56,575 nucleotides of DNA. Origin: a bacterium (GTDB lineage: Bacteria; Patescibacteriota; Gracilibacteria; UBA1369; GCA-2718715). The notes beneath the pieces are model-generated. The model did not search any database, was not told where the DNA came from, and saw only the letters and a list, made by a program, of their open reading frames with translations. The DNA lies in assembly GCA_018662325.1 (NCBI GenBank), contig JABJGM010000001.1:1-56575 (forward strand), given 5' to 3'. Positions 44,335 through 51,921 of this stretch are shown here, in pieces. Position numbers and translations under genes: made by a program. Positions within the stretch are counted from its first letter, which is position 1. Every line of letters begins with the position of its first letter.

Positions 44335-46014
44335 ATGATAAATAAATTAAGTAAATTAATCTTAACTGGGAGCTTATTAGGCTTAAGCATACTAAACGGC
44401 ATATATAATCCAAAGGGAATATTAATATTAAGTTCATTGATTGGAATCTTAATAATTAAAAAGATTTTCGATAAAAAAATCAAAAACCCCGAAATATTAA
44501 TAATAAATATATATCTATTAGCGAGTTTGTATCTAAGCACCTATGCAAACTTAGGGCATAGAGAAATAATAGTATTGATCACAGCATTTTCAATCATCAG
44601 CTTAAAAGATTTCTTTCTGAAACATAAAAAATTTATAGCTAAACTACTGGTGTTTCTATGTGGAATTCAGTTAATACTGAGTTTACATCAAGTTTTTAAT
44701 TTAGATATAAATAGAGCTTATGGATTCTTTATTGATAGCTTTAATACGAAAATATTTTTTCCAAATGCCTTTGCATTATTTAATATAATTAGTTTAGGTT
44801 TTATAAGTAATTTAAATAATAAAACTCAAAAACTTTTATTAATACTAAGCTTTGTAAATATTTATCTATCACAGTCCAGAGGGGGATTAATAGCATATTT
44901 TATAATCCTATTTGCTTATTTAATACATGAGTTTAAAAACAAATTAAACAAAAAGAATATCCTAGAAAATATAATATTAATAATTCTTGTATGTATATCA
45001 GTATTTGGAATCAACAAGTACTTGAATAAAGATAAAATAAATATAAATTTTCATGGAACAAGTAAACTTACCAGCATAGATGGAAGAATTGATAGCTTTC
45101 AATATGGATTAAAACAGATAATAGAAAATCCATTTGTAATCAATGGGAGTAACTCATTTCAAGAATTTTCAAAAAAACATCAAGAAAAATGGCTATCAAA
45201 TGCTCCACATCCGCATAATTTTTTAATTAAATACTGGTCTGAACTAGGGATTGGATTTATTATTTTATTCTCAATTTTTGCTATAAATGTAATAAAAAAC
45301 CTTAATTTAAAACCAGGTAATCCTAAGTTTTTAGAGTCAGTAGGTATCATAAGTATTATTTTCCATAACAGTATAGATTATAATTTAAATTTTCCGATTA
45401 ATATCGCCTTATTTTTTATTCTTTTAAGTTTCAATTACAAAAGTATCAATCTTAAATTTTTAAAAAAATACAAGACACAAATATTAAGTATAAATGCAAT
45501 TCTAATAATTATAGTATCAACAAGTTTTTTATATAAATATCAAAAATATAGAAATCTAAGAGATAACATGAATACCAACTTTGAATATCAAAATTTTAAC
45601 TTTGAAAATTCAATACTTTTACAACTACAGAAGGCAAATAACTATAAACAAACTATAGCAGAGGAAAATTTAAATTATTTCATAGAAAATAGTTACAATT
45701 TAAGTTTAAATAACTTTGAATTAGCTAAGTATTATAAAGATAAAGATACAAACAAAAGTAAAAGATTTATATTAGAAGCTATTAGATTAAATCCAAGAAA
45801 CAATTGGGACTTTTATAAATTCGCGGTTGAAAACAAGATAGAAACATTTAGAGATATACCTAAAGAACTAGATCAATATTTGTACTTAGCGGAAAACAAC
45901 ATTCACTACACAAGCAATTCTAACAATATGAAAACAGCTATAGAGGTATGTAAACTAAGCAAACATAATATCTGCAATAAATTAGAAGCTGCTCAAGAAA
46001 AGTTTAAGAAGTAA
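44335..46014 (+). CDS. O-antigen ligase/polymerase (Wzy/WaaL)-like membrane protein
   Basis: The 559-residue protein has about a dozen hydrophobic helices in residues 1-385, the YLSQSRGGLIAYF loop and the large outer loop with APHPHNFLIKYWSELGIG, where the His is typical of the O-antigen ligase superfamily. A soluble C-terminal part of about 170 residues contains TPR-like helical pairs. It would polymerise or transfer a glycan on the outer face of the membrane, fitting the two glycosyltransferases at 27-29 kb. Confidence 0.82.
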   Translation: MINKLSKLILTGSLLGLSILNGIYNPKGILILSSLIGILIIKKIFDKKIKNPEILIINIYLLASLYLSTYANLGHREIIVLITAFSIISLKDFFLKHKKFIAKLLVFLCGIQLILSLHQVFNLDINRAYGFFIDSFNTKIFFPNAFALFNIISLGFISNLNNKTQKLLLILSFVNIYLSQSRGGLIAYFIILFAYLIHEFKNKLNKKNILENIILIILVCISVFGINKYLNKDKININFHGTSKLTSIDGRIDSFQYGLKQIIENPFVINGSNSFQEFSKKHQEKWLSNAPHPHNFLIKYWSELGIGFIILFSIFAINVIKNLNLKPGNPKFLESVGIISIIFHNSIDYNLNFPINIALFFILLSFNYKSINLKFLKKYKTQILSINAILIIIVSTSFLYKYQKYRNLRDNMNTNFEYQNFNFENSILLQLQKANNYKQTIAEENLNYFIENSYNLSLNNFELAKYYKDKDTNKSKRFILEAIRLNPRNNWDFYKFAVENKIETFRDIPKELDQYLYLAENNIHYTSNSNNMKTAIEVCKLSKHNICNKLEAAQEKFKK

Positions 46015-46423
46015 AGTCTAAAAAATAATAAGCAGAAGTTAACGCAGTTTTAGAATTATCAAATTCTAAAAGATTTAAAGCTGTTTCAAAATCACACCAT
46101 TTAAAGTCTACATGTTCTTGAGATAAAATAATCTCTCCAGATAAATATTCAGCCAAAAAAAGTTCAACGAATTTATGAGTGTTGAATTTAGGAATAACAT
46201 AATCAATTGCAACCGAAAAATTATCAGAAATTTTCAAATCAGATAAACCGGACTCTTCAAAAGTTTCACGCTTAGCAGTATCTAACTTTGTTTTATCTTC
46301 TTTATCTTTGTGTCCTTTTGGGAAGTCATGATGATCTTGAGAACTTTTTAAAATTAAGAACTCGAATTTTTTATCTTGATTAACTCGATAGACTATAAAA
46401 CCGTAACAAAAAGTATTCTTCAT
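46004..46423 (-). CDS. Nudix hydrolase
   Basis: The 139-residue protein has the Nudix box from Gly37 to Leu60: FPKGHKDKED, then RETFEESGL with the metal-binding glutamates 53, 56 and 57. The box's first acidic residue is Asp43 instead of Glu. The FPKGH start is that of diadenosine-tetraphosphate-type hydrolases, so Ap4A or a similar nucleotide is the likely substrate. Its start overlaps the stop of the response regulator gene (TAATG). Confidence 0.88.
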   Translation of the reverse strand: MKNTFCYGFIVYRVNQDKKFEFLILKSSQDHHDFPKGHKDKEDKTKLDTAKRETFEESGLSDLKISDNFSVAIDYVIPKFNTHKFVELFLAEYLSGEIILSQEHVDFKWCDFETALNLLEFDNSKTALTSAYYFLDFTS

Positions 46424-47070
46424 TAAATTAATTTATATCCAATACAGTTTACTGTTTTAATATAGGAATGGTCAAATCCTTGATTTATCTTTTTTCTCAT
46501 AGAGGATATATGGACTTCTAAGGTATTAGTTTTAGCTGAGTAATTAATATCCCAAAGTGCTTTGTAAATAAATTCCTTAGTCAAAACCTTATTTGGAAAT
46601 CTTAACAATAAAGTTAATATATCAAATTCTTTTTTACGAAGCTTTAAAATTTTATTAGCACGGGTTACCAGGCGATTCTTGGTATTAACTCTTAAATCCA
46701 TATAAATCAAGGACTCCAAAGAAGCTAAAATTTTTAATATAGTTTTATCAATTAAATCAATAGAAACAGGATAAGAAAAATAAGCAACAGCACCAGAATT
46801 CTCAGAAACCTTCTTAGAATTAGGATTTTTTAAAGGATCCAGAACCAAAACAGGCTTTGAACATATCAAAAGAGCAATTAAGACTGGTACAAAATCAATA
46901 TTTGAATGCTTTGGTAGAAACAACAAAGCTAAATCAAACTTAATATTTGAAAAATTTAAAACATCAAGGGATAATAATTGATTTACAAAAAATGAATACT
47001 TAGATGAAACCAAAAAATTAATAAGATTAGATGAGACAAAATCAAAATATAAAACTAAGACATTAATCAT
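46423..47070 (-). CDS. Atypical OmpR-type response regulator
   Basis: The C-terminal domain (about 128-215) is a clear winged helix: LRKKEFDILTLLLRFPNKVLTKE, then NTLEVHISSMRKKI and a final IGYKLI. The N-terminal 120 residues have a receiver-like outline ending GAVAYFSYPVS, but the phosphoacceptor Asp is not recognisable (FDLALLFLP where xDLxxxDxxLP is usual) and the conserved Lys is Tyr. It is probably not phosphorylated. No histidine kinase is nearby. It is coupled to the Nudix gene. Confidence 0.8.
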   Translation of the reverse strand: MINVLVLYFDFVSSNLINFLVSSKYSFFVNQLLSLDVLNFSNIKFDLALLFLPKHSNIDFVPVLIALLICSKPVLVLDPLKNPNSKKVSENSGAVAYFSYPVSIDLIDKTILKILASLESLIYMDLRVNTKNRLVTRANKILKLRKKEFDILTLLLRFPNKVLTKEFIYKALWDINYSAKTNTLEVHISSMRKKINQGFDHSYIKTVNCIGYKLI

Positions 47071-47181
47071 AAAATTTTTTTATACAAAGAAAATTTAAAC
47101 ATGATAAATTTCCAATGTCAAAAAATGAAAGTGTATAAAAAAGAGAAACGGCTAATTAAAGTCATAAAACCCGTATAAGAA

Positions 47182-47206
47182 AGTGTTGGCAATAAATATC
47201 AACACT
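47182..47206 (-). terminator. Hairpin after ribH, possible terminator
   Basis: AGTGTTG (47182-47188) pairs with CAACACT (47200-47206). On the minus strand it is followed by TTTCTT, a weak T-tract. Confidence 0.45.
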
Positions 47207-47210
47207 AAAG

Positions 47211-47612
47211 CTAAGCAGTCAAGAGATCATAAACAGCTTTTATTGCGTGGCGAGCATAAGGTTTTTTTTCGGAAGAACGATATAAGGCTTGATCGTAACT
47301 TTTTACAGTTAAAATTCCAATACCCATAGGCATTAAATTATCAACAGACAAGCGAATTAAATGATCATGAGCACAATTCTGAATAATATGATTATGATAA
47401 GTTTCACCCTCAACAACACAGCCAAGAACAACAATCCCATCAAAACTACCTTCTTTTATAACTTTAGCAGACATATAAGGAGCTTCCATGGACCCAGGAA
47501 TCTCAAAATAGTCTAAATCCATGCTTTTTTCAGCAGCAAATTCTTCAATTTGTTTTTTTTGTCCATTCCAAACTTCTTGATAGTATTGAGAATATATAAC
47601 GGCTATTTTCAT
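47211..47612 (-). CDS. ribH: 6,7-dimethyl-8-ribityllumazine synthase
   Basis: The 133-residue protein shows the lumazine synthase core: FEIPGSMEAP, then VVLGCVVEGETYHNHII, where the His is the catalytic one, and GILTVKSYDQAL. It condenses the pyrimidinedione and the butanone phosphate before riboflavin synthase. It starts 1 nt after ribE ends, and no other riboflavin genes are present. Confidence 0.94.
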   Translation of the reverse strand: MKIAVIYSQYYQEVWNGQKKQIEEFAAEKSMDLDYFEIPGSMEAPYMSAKVIKEGSFDGIVVLGCVVEGETYHNHIIQNCAHDHLIRLSVDNLMPMGIGILTVKSYDQALYRSSEKKPYARHAIKAVYDLLTA

Positions 47613-47613
47613 A

Positions 47614-48204
47614 TTAATTTTTATTTAAATATTTTTTTAAGAAACCAACTATAATTCTAGCTGTTTTATCGAATTCAAGATTTACTCCATCACCAATATT
47701 AAGAAGAGAAAGATTAGTCAAATTAAGAGTTTCAGGTATAAGACAAACTGAAAACTTATCTTTTGAAACATCAACAATAGTTAAGCAAACACCATTTAGA
47801 ACTACATAGTTTTTTTCTTGCAAATATGGTTCCACGGAGGAATTATTTTCAAAAAAGTATTTTTCACCTTGATTCCCAAGGAACTTCACAACAGTATCAA
47901 CGTGACCTGTAACTTCAGAACCATGATTCTCATCTCCAAATTTTAAACTTGTTTCTAAATTCAAAGGAACTTTTTTTTGGAAACAGTCGGATAAATTAGT
48001 AATATCAATTGTCTCTTTTAATAAATCAAATTTGATAAAATCATTTGTAAAAGAAACAACAGTTAAACAAACTCCATTTATCAAAATTGAGTCTCCATTA
48101 TTTATATTATGTAAACTAGGGTTAGCGATTTCGAGTTCAAAATAATCACCATTAGATTTTAGGTTTCTAATTTCTACTAAATTTCGTATAATACCAGAGA
48201 ACAT
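47614..48204 (-). CDS. ribE: Riboflavin synthase alpha chain
   Basis: The 196-residue protein contains the two tandem lumazine-binding repeats, each with an (N)GVCLTVV motif (INGVCLTVVSF and LNGVCLTIVDV) and the HGSEVTGHVDTV segment. It dismutates two lumazines to riboflavin. I see no FMN riboswitch in the 36 bp upstream. It is divergent from the binding-lipoprotein gene. Confidence 0.95.
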   Translation of the reverse strand: MFSGIIRNLVEIRNLKSNGDYFELEIANPSLHNINNGDSILINGVCLTVVSFTNDFIKFDLLKETIDITNLSDCFQKKVPLNLETSLKFGDENHGSEVTGHVDTVVKFLGNQGEKYFFENNSSVEPYLQEKNYVVLNGVCLTIVDVSKDKFSVCLIPETLNLTNLSLLNIGDGVNLEFDKTARIIVGFLKKYLNKN

Positions 48205-48240
48205 AAATAATTTTTATAATTTATATTTGTAACTTATCCT

Positions 48241-49614
48241 ATGAATCGATTTAAAGCAATTTTTTTAATATCAATTTTAACTTTAACCTTAACTGGATGC
48301 AGAAAAAAACCTCTACAACCAGTAGATAACACACCAGTGACGCTTAATTATTATAAATTATACGAGCCTGAGGAAAACATTAGACCAAGCTTAATGGCTT
48401 TTCAAAAAAAATTCCCTAATGTAACCATAAACTATAAAACTTTTAATGATTTTGATCAATACATGGAAACCATTTTAAATGAAATGTCAGAAGGTGGTGG
48501 TCCAGATATTTTTTCGGTACCAAACAGTTGGGTTGCACAAAATTATAAAAAACTAAAACCTGCACCAGTTGCAGATTTTAAAGCAGAAGACTTTGAAAAT
48601 ATCTTTGTAGGATTCACCTTTAATGACAACGTATTAAAAGATAAAGAAGAAAATGAATATATATACGGAGTACCACTAAGTACAGACGTGCTAGGCTTAA
48701 TATACAACAAAGAGCATTTTGAAACATCGATTCCACAAAGAGGTAAACCCGCAAATAACTGGCAACAATTACAAACCGACAACAGAATACTAACATTCAA
48801 GGATAACAACGGTGATTTTCTAAGAACAGGAATCCAATTAGGAAATCCAAATTATACAAGCTTAGATTCAGATCTATTTTACCTAAAGTTACTACAAAAC
48901 GACGTTAGTTTTTATAAAAATAACTTACAAGTAAATTTTCAAGGAAACGTAAAGAGCTCTAATATACTTACATACATCACAAGTTTTGCTGATAGCAAAA
49001 GTATAAACTATTCAACGCCAGTGTATAAACAAGCTGATACACCAGAATTAAAGGAGATAGAAAGTTTTTTAAGAGGAAAAACCTCTATGATACTTGGATA
49101 CAACTACACTTATCAAAATCTTTTTAAACAAATTCAACTATTGAAAAGAAATGGAATTGATACAATTGATTCATCAAACATAAGAATACAAGCAATTCCA
49201 CAAGAAACAATTTCAGAAAACAAAAAAGCATTTGCAAATTACTTCACAGAAGTAGTAAATCATAATACGAAACAAGAAAATTACTCATGGAGACTATTAG
49301 CAGAAATGATTCAAGCACCAAATCTTAGGAATTACTATGAAAAGAGCTTTAAGCCTAGTTCTAGAAGAGATCTTTTAGCAGAGCAATTAAACAACAGAGT
49401 ATTTAAAGATTACATTTCTCAATTGGGATACGCAGAAACTTTTAAATTCTCAGATAAAACAAAGGTAGATCAGATAATCAATGATATGATCCTTGATTCA
49501 ATTGAAAAAACTAATAACAGACCTAATATAACAAAAGCTGCTAGTCAAATTAATCAATTAATCCCTCAAGGTGGAATTACACCAAAAGTTCCAAACATTA
49601 TGCCAAAGGACTAA
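48241..49614 (+). CDS. Extracellular solute-binding lipoprotein (family 1, sugar type)
   Basis: The 457-residue protein has a lipoprotein signal ending LTLTGC (Cys20). The body matches sugar-binding proteins: FQKKFPNVTINYKTF, GGGPDIFSVPNSW, then YGVPLSTDVLGLIYNKEHF. No permease or ATPase genes follow; the next genes encode membrane proteins of other kinds. A TATAAT at 48215-48220 is the probable -10. Confidence 0.9.
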   Translation: MNRFKAIFLISILTLTLTGCRKKPLQPVDNTPVTLNYYKLYEPEENIRPSLMAFQKKFPNVTINYKTFNDFDQYMETILNEMSEGGGPDIFSVPNSWVAQNYKKLKPAPVADFKAEDFENIFVGFTFNDNVLKDKEENEYIYGVPLSTDVLGLIYNKEHFETSIPQRGKPANNWQQLQTDNRILTFKDNNGDFLRTGIQLGNPNYTSLDSDLFYLKLLQNDVSFYKNNLQVNFQGNVKSSNILTYITSFADSKSINYSTPVYKQADTPELKEIESFLRGKTSMILGYNYTYQNLFKQIQLLKRNGIDTIDSSNIRIQAIPQETISENKKAFANYFTEVVNHNTKQENYSWRLLAEMIQAPNLRNYYEKSFKPSSRRDLLAEQLNNRVFKDYISQLGYAETFKFSDKTKVDQIINDMILDSIEKTNNRPNITKAASQINQLIPQGGITPKVPNIMPKD

Positions 49615-50575
49615 AAACCTAAGCTTTTACATAACTGGAGTTTTAATATGCATGAATATATTTGCAATAAGTAAAACTCCAGATTTTTTTATTGCCAAAT
49701 TTAACTCATACGAGAGCCAAAAAATTTACCTATTTGAATTAAGTCTTCTTTTTGGATTATGTCTAAATATAGCTTACAACTATAAAAATGAATTTAAAAT
49801 TAAAGATCATTATCTCTATATTTTAATAATATTTAATCCATATTTAACATTACTACAAAAAACAATAACAGCAGGAGTAATCATGTTTTTAAATCAAAAA
49901 AACATAGATCTTATATTCAGAGGAATCAAACATGGAATTACATTTAATATTATCCCTGCAATCTATCAGTTAATCTTTCAAAAAAGCATAGGTCTATCTA
50001 AAATAGGGGAATCTTTATTATCTACAGATTTATCACAAATAGCTAAAATAGAAATAAGTAATCATAAATTTATAAGGTCATACGGATTACTAGCACATCC
50101 AAATATACTAGCTTTTATAAGTCTAATGAATCCAAAAATTAATAATAAACTCAAAGATTTTATAAATTTAATAACATTATCAGGATCAAATACATTAGCT
50201 TTATACTTAAAAAAATTAAAAAATAAAAAATATCTTAATATAAGTTTAATAATTTTGATATTAATACTATTAATAAAAGGACAAAATTCATTAAGCGAAA
50301 GATTTAATCAAATAATTATAAATAATAGCCACCACAATTTTCAACCAATACATAATCTAATATTAGAACCTATAAACAGTAAAAACTGGGGACTATTATA
50401 TGGCTTAATTATGTTAACAATAAGCAATATAAACAAAACATACTTTTTAATACCAATCCTATTATTAGACCATTTCATAATATCTAGCTTCGCATGTTTT
50501 ACAGTATTAATACTGTATTTAAAAAGTATGGACATAAAAACAAACACTGTTAAACTAAAGAAAATAATAATTTAA
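49571..50575 (+). CDS. O-antigen-ligase-like multispan membrane protein
   Basis: The 334-residue hydrophobic protein has about nine helices and the segment FIRSYGLLAHPNILAFIS, which resembles the pattern of O-antigen ligase/polymerase proteins. The GTG at 49571 overlaps the lipoprotein gene by 44 bp. I keep it because the later ATG at 49652 would cut the first membrane helix in half. Its short His-containing outer loop (NNSHHNFQPIHN) may be the catalytic one. Weaker match than the protein at 44335. Confidence 0.6.
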   Translation: MELHQKFQTLCQRTKNLSFYITGVLICMNIFAISKTPDFFIAKFNSYESQKIYLFELSLLFGLCLNIAYNYKNEFKIKDHYLYILIIFNPYLTLLQKTITAGVIMFLNQKNIDLIFRGIKHGITFNIIPAIYQLIFQKSIGLSKIGESLLSTDLSQIAKIEISNHKFIRSYGLLAHPNILAFISLMNPKINNKLKDFINLITLSGSNTLALYLKKLKNKKYLNISLIILILILLIKGQNSLSERFNQIIINNSHHNFQPIHNLILEPINSKNWGLLYGLIMLTISNINKTYFLIPILLLDHFIISSFACFTVLILYLKSMDIKTNTVKLKKIII

Positions 50576-50576
50576 A

Positions 50577-51449
50577 ATGAATAGAAGAGAATTTCTAACA
50601 GGTGCTGCAGTATTAGCAGGACTAGGTATAACACATAAACTAAATACAACAGACGAAGAAAAAATATACGAAGTAGAACAAATAGCCCAAACGGGTAAAT
50701 TCGTATGGCTCTCAGTTAGCTCAGGAATTGGTATTGCAATTGATGTAGCAATTGCAACTCTTGCTATGTGGAAAGATTTAGACACACGTGAAAAAAAATT
50801 AATTTGGACTGGGGGAGTTGGACTTAGTCATATATTCTTACCAATTTTATCTGGAAGCTTAACCTACGGAGCAGATAAAACTGGAGAATCATTCAGTCAA
50901 AATCCCGAAAACATAACTAGAGGAATCTCAAGCTTAGCAGCGGCGGCAGTATATAATCATACGATAAATGTAATTAAAGATGAAGAATCTGAGGAAGAAT
51001 TTGATTTCAACTACAAAAACATTGCTGACTTAATGTTAAAAATTTGGGCTGTTTCTGCAGACGCATTCGCAACTGGGCCTGCAAAATATAAACAAACCCA
51101 AACAGAAAATTGGTCAGCAAACAAAACTCTCTCAAGTGTGTGCATTGGTGGAATGACAGTAATGTCTATAGCCTTAATGTGCTTAAAATTATCAGATAAC
51201 TTCAGAGAAAAAGTAAATCAAAACCCAAATTTATTAAATGAGAAAGATGAAATCTTAACTGGAAAATTTATAAATGAAGAAAACCTTACTAAGCTAGAAG
51301 TAATCATTCTAAACTACTTTGGTGCTAACGCATTAATCAATGGAACATTTAAAATGAATGCAAATTTTTGGACTGTAAATGGAATTAATTTGCTATCAAC
51401 CTTTGGCTTATATAAAATTTTTAATAAAGAAGAAAACACAGAAAATTAA
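50577..51449 (+). CDS. Membrane protein with twin-arginine (Tat) motif
   Basis: The 290-residue protein begins MNRREFLTGAAVLAGLG, a good Tat-type signal with RREFL. After it come a hydrophobic segment (VWLSVSSGIGIAIDVAIATLAMW), a GGVGLSHIFLPILSG segment, and further helices, with an acidic insert near 135-145. I recognise no family. Tat signals usually mark cofactor-bearing soluble proteins, so a multi-helix protein with one is unusual. It lies 1 nt after the membrane protein gene and overlaps the HAD-like gene by 1 nt. Confidence 0.6.
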   Translation: MNRREFLTGAAVLAGLGITHKLNTTDEEKIYEVEQIAQTGKFVWLSVSSGIGIAIDVAIATLAMWKDLDTREKKLIWTGGVGLSHIFLPILSGSLTYGADKTGESFSQNPENITRGISSLAAAAVYNHTINVIKDEESEEEFDFNYKNIADLMLKIWAVSADAFATGPAKYKQTQTENWSANKTLSSVCIGGMTVMSIALMCLKLSDNFREKVNQNPNLLNEKDEILTGKFINEENLTKLEVIILNYFGANALINGTFKMNANFWTVNGINLLSTFGLYKIFNKEENTEN

Positions 51450-51820
51450 TGAAAACATTATTAATAGATGCAATTAATTGCTTATTACAAAAAAACAAAG
51501 GAATCAATCAAGATTTACTAAATGAACTAGAAAAGCTTAAAAATCCAAAAATCATAGTAACAAACGCAAGCCAAGAGAAATTAGAGAATATGGGATTTAA
51601 AGAATTACCGTACGAAATATTCACTTGCAACGGGAAACCAAATAAATTAGTACCTGAATATTTTAAAAATTTACTAAATTCAAAAAATATAAAACCTGAA
51701 GATTGTTACTATTTAGATCACAAACAAGAAAATCTAGATAGTGCAAAAAAAGTTGGAATTAGAGGATATTTATATAAAAAAAACTCATTTTCTATTAAGA
51801 AATTTATCAAAAACATATAA
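51449..51820 (+). CDS. Divergent HAD-like protein
   Basis: The 123-residue protein looks like a cap-less HAD fold: first strand LLIDAINCLL (Asp6; the second Asp of DxD is replaced), motif II IIVTNAS, a Lys in the GKPNK region, and YYLDHKQENLDSAKKVGIRGYLY, where the usual DD is Asp-His. With two catalytic positions changed, it may bind rather than hydrolyse phosphate esters. It is the last gene before the shared terminator cassette. Confidence 0.6.
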   Translation: MKTLLIDAINCLLQKNKGINQDLLNELEKLKNPKIIVTNASQEKLENMGFKELPYEIFTCNGKPNKLVPEYFKNLLNSKNIKPEDCYYLDHKQENLDSAKKVGIRGYLYKKNSFSIKKFIKNI

Positions 51821-51825
51821 ATTTT

Positions 51826-51852
51826 AACTCCCCAATCACAGGGGAGTTTTTT
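51826..51852 (+). terminator. Intrinsic terminator, copy 1 of the duplicated cassette
   Basis: AACTCCCC pairs with GGGGAGTT around a 7-nt loop, followed by T residues. Confidence 0.88.
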
Positions 51853-51871
51853 AAAACAAAGTAAATGCTAA

Positions 51872-51899
51872 TTGACAATATTACAAATTTATACATAAT
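51872..51899 (+). promoter_or_regulatory. Promoter of the first repeat-protein gene, copy 1
   Basis: TTGACA (51872-51877), a 16-bp spacer and CATAAT (51894-51899), 22 bp ahead of the ATG at 51922. The same elements are conserved in copy 2. Confidence 0.7.
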
Positions 51900-51921
51900 A
51901 ACATCTTATGTAAAAAAATTT

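Noticed and set aside
44313-44540. Minus-strand frame upstream of the O-antigen-ligase-like gene
   Set aside because: It overlaps the start of a well-supported membrane-protein gene and has no recognisable content.
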